Below are positions 30,765-31,677 of a stretch of 31,677 nucleotides of DNA, piece after piece. The position numbers and the translations under genes were made by a program. The notes beneath the pieces were generated by a model. It was given only the letters and a program-made list of their open reading frames with translations. It ran no database searches and was not told the origin of the DNA. Source of the DNA: a virus; IMG/VR virus record IMGVR_UViG_3300025671_000294, positions 1 through 31,677 of that record, one strand, 5' to 3'. Position 1 is the first letter of the stretch, and each line of letters opens with the position of its first letter.

Positions 30765-31677
30765 ATGGCTAGTTCATATCGTAATATCCACCCAGTTGAT
30801 GAGATCCTCAGTGGCTTAGTTGCTGAAGCGGTCCCTAGTGATAACCAACTCATTGCTGATAAGGTCTGTGAGAACGTTCGCGTTCCTCAGCGCTCAGGCA
30901 TTCTCTTACTTGAGACTTCACGCAACTTCATGGGCGCGGGTGCAGGGCTTGACCTTGAGCGAGCTCCCGGCGCTTCACGCGCTCGAATTGGTGGCTTTGA
31001 CCGCTCAAGACTCACATACAAGTGTGATATCTACTCAGCAGAGGACGGTATCGCTATGGAGGATATTGTTGATTCACAGTATCCCGGTTCTGAGGAAGCG
31101 CGAATTGTAAAGAAGGTCGCTCGAGTCATGAAGCTTGCCAAAGAGAAGCGAGCCGCTGACGTCCTCTTTGATGGCGCAAACTTCAACACAGCCACCTCAA
31201 CCGCTCAGTTTGGTAGCAAGTTTGACGTAGCGGGCGCTGAGCCTCTCAGCTACCTTGACCAGCTCAAGGACGTAATCTTTGAGAACGCTCACGGGCTCAA
31301 CGCTGACACCCTCATTCTAGGTCGTCAGGTCTTCCGCGCTCTTGGTCGCTCAGGTGAGCTCCGTGGATACTTTGGGGACAGCTCCCAGGGTGTAGCGGGT
31401 GGCGGTCGCCTTGTCCTCAATGATGAGGCTATCATCAATGTACTTCGTGACATCCTTGGCATCCCTAACATCTTGGTTGGTGCAGCTCGTCAGGATACAG
31501 CGGCGCCGGGGCTCGCGAGCTCAGAGAGCTACATTTGGACAGGTGACAGTATCTTCATGGGTATCCTCCACGGCGCTGACGCCATCCAAAGCCGCTCAGG
31601 TGTTCGCATGATGCCAATTGCGGCGGCTAACATGGTATTTGAGGACGTTAGAGCGGGTCAGTATGACGCGCTTGACC
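30765..31677 (+). CDS. major capsid protein, 3' end missing
   Basis: The frame runs from the ATG at 30765 off the end of the window; 304 residues are visible. The sequence has a polar N-terminal arm, a region with repeated Arg/Asp/Gly segments (residues 60-120), and a segment LNADTLILGRQVFRALGRSGELRGYF (about 183-208) typical of phage coat proteins of the major capsid protein E type. The exact family is uncertain. Position after protease and decoration genes and the outstanding ribosome binding site support the call. Confidence 0.88.
   Translation, partial: MASSYRNIHPVDEILSGLVAEAVPSDNQLIADKVCENVRVPQRSGILLLETSRNFMGAGAGLDLERAPGASRARIGGFDRSRLTYKCDIYSAEDGIAMEDIVDSQYPGSEEARIVKKVARVMKLAKEKRAADVLFDGANFNTATSTAQFGSKFDVAGAEPLSYLDQLKDVIFENAHGLNADTLILGRQVFRALGRSGELRGYFGDSSQGVAGGGRLVLNDEAIINVLRDILGIPNILVGAARQDTAAPGLASSESYIWTGDSIFMGILHGADAIQSRSGVRMMPIAAANMVFEDVRAGQYDALD

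Noticed and set aside
30820-31611. Two + strand frames inside the capsid gene
   Set aside because: They are out-of-frame shadows of the capsid gene, which runs open from 30765 to the window end with a very strong ribosome binding site.
1-31677. tRNA genes
   Set aside because: I saw no cloverleaf with a GTTCRA-type T-loop and matching acceptor stem; a covariance search would be needed to exclude them fully.

Overview
The window is most of the genome of a tailed double-stranded DNA phage with a long, probably siphovirus-type tail. Genes are tightly packed, start and stop codons often overlap, and GC content looks slightly above 50% by eye. The host cannot be named. Ribosome binding sites are of the AGGAGG type and promoter-like boxes are TTGACA, so the host uses canonical Shine-Dalgarno and sigma-70-like signals. 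Both ends cut through virion genes: the left end lies inside a probable tail-tube gene and the right end inside the major capsid gene. The order terminase-portal-protease-decoration-capsid (right end) and tube-chaperone-tape measure (left end) fits a circular map that was opened between the capsid and tail-tube genes. The missing part should hold head-tail connector genes.

Left arm (1-15.2 kb, + strand): tail tube; tail assembly chaperone with a -1 ribosomal frameshift at GGGAAAA that adds 141 residues; tape measure; three unassigned tail or tail-tip proteins; a 1016-residue tail hub-like protein; a CHAP/NlpC-like cell wall hydrolase; a repeat-rich tail fibre; three small translationally coupled beta-type proteins; then three small membrane-linked proteins that may be holin or spanin functions.

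Middle (15.2-23 kb): a class II (B12-dependent) ribonucleotide reductase, a small two-helix membrane protein, and a leftward block (basic tandem-repeat protein, RecT-like annealing protein, membrane protein, Cro/CI-type repressor). An operator region with TACACT half-sites separates this block from a rightward replication module: a lambda-O-like initiator gene carrying six iterons at exact 45-nt spacing followed by an 81% AT stretch (probable origin), and a DnaC-like helicase loader. Next come two tandem noncoding cassettes, each with the same 24-nt promoter-like block, a CGAGC hairpin and a terminator-like hairpin. A leftward flavin-dependent thymidylate synthase (ThyX) and rightward SSB follow.

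Right arm (23-31.7 kb, + strand): a sigma-factor-like regulator, small terminase, a PD-(D/E)XK nuclease-like/winged-helix protein, large terminase, a small membrane coiled-coil protein, a DUF3310 protein, portal, a multidomain head protease/scaffold, a decoration protein and the major capsid protein. RNR and ThyX suggest the phage makes its own deoxynucleotides and dTMP. The repressor and operators suggest regulated early transcription, but no integrase is visible, so lysogeny is unproven. The most interesting signals are the twin noncoding cassettes next to the replication genes, the iteron origin inside the initiator gene, and the chaperone frameshift.
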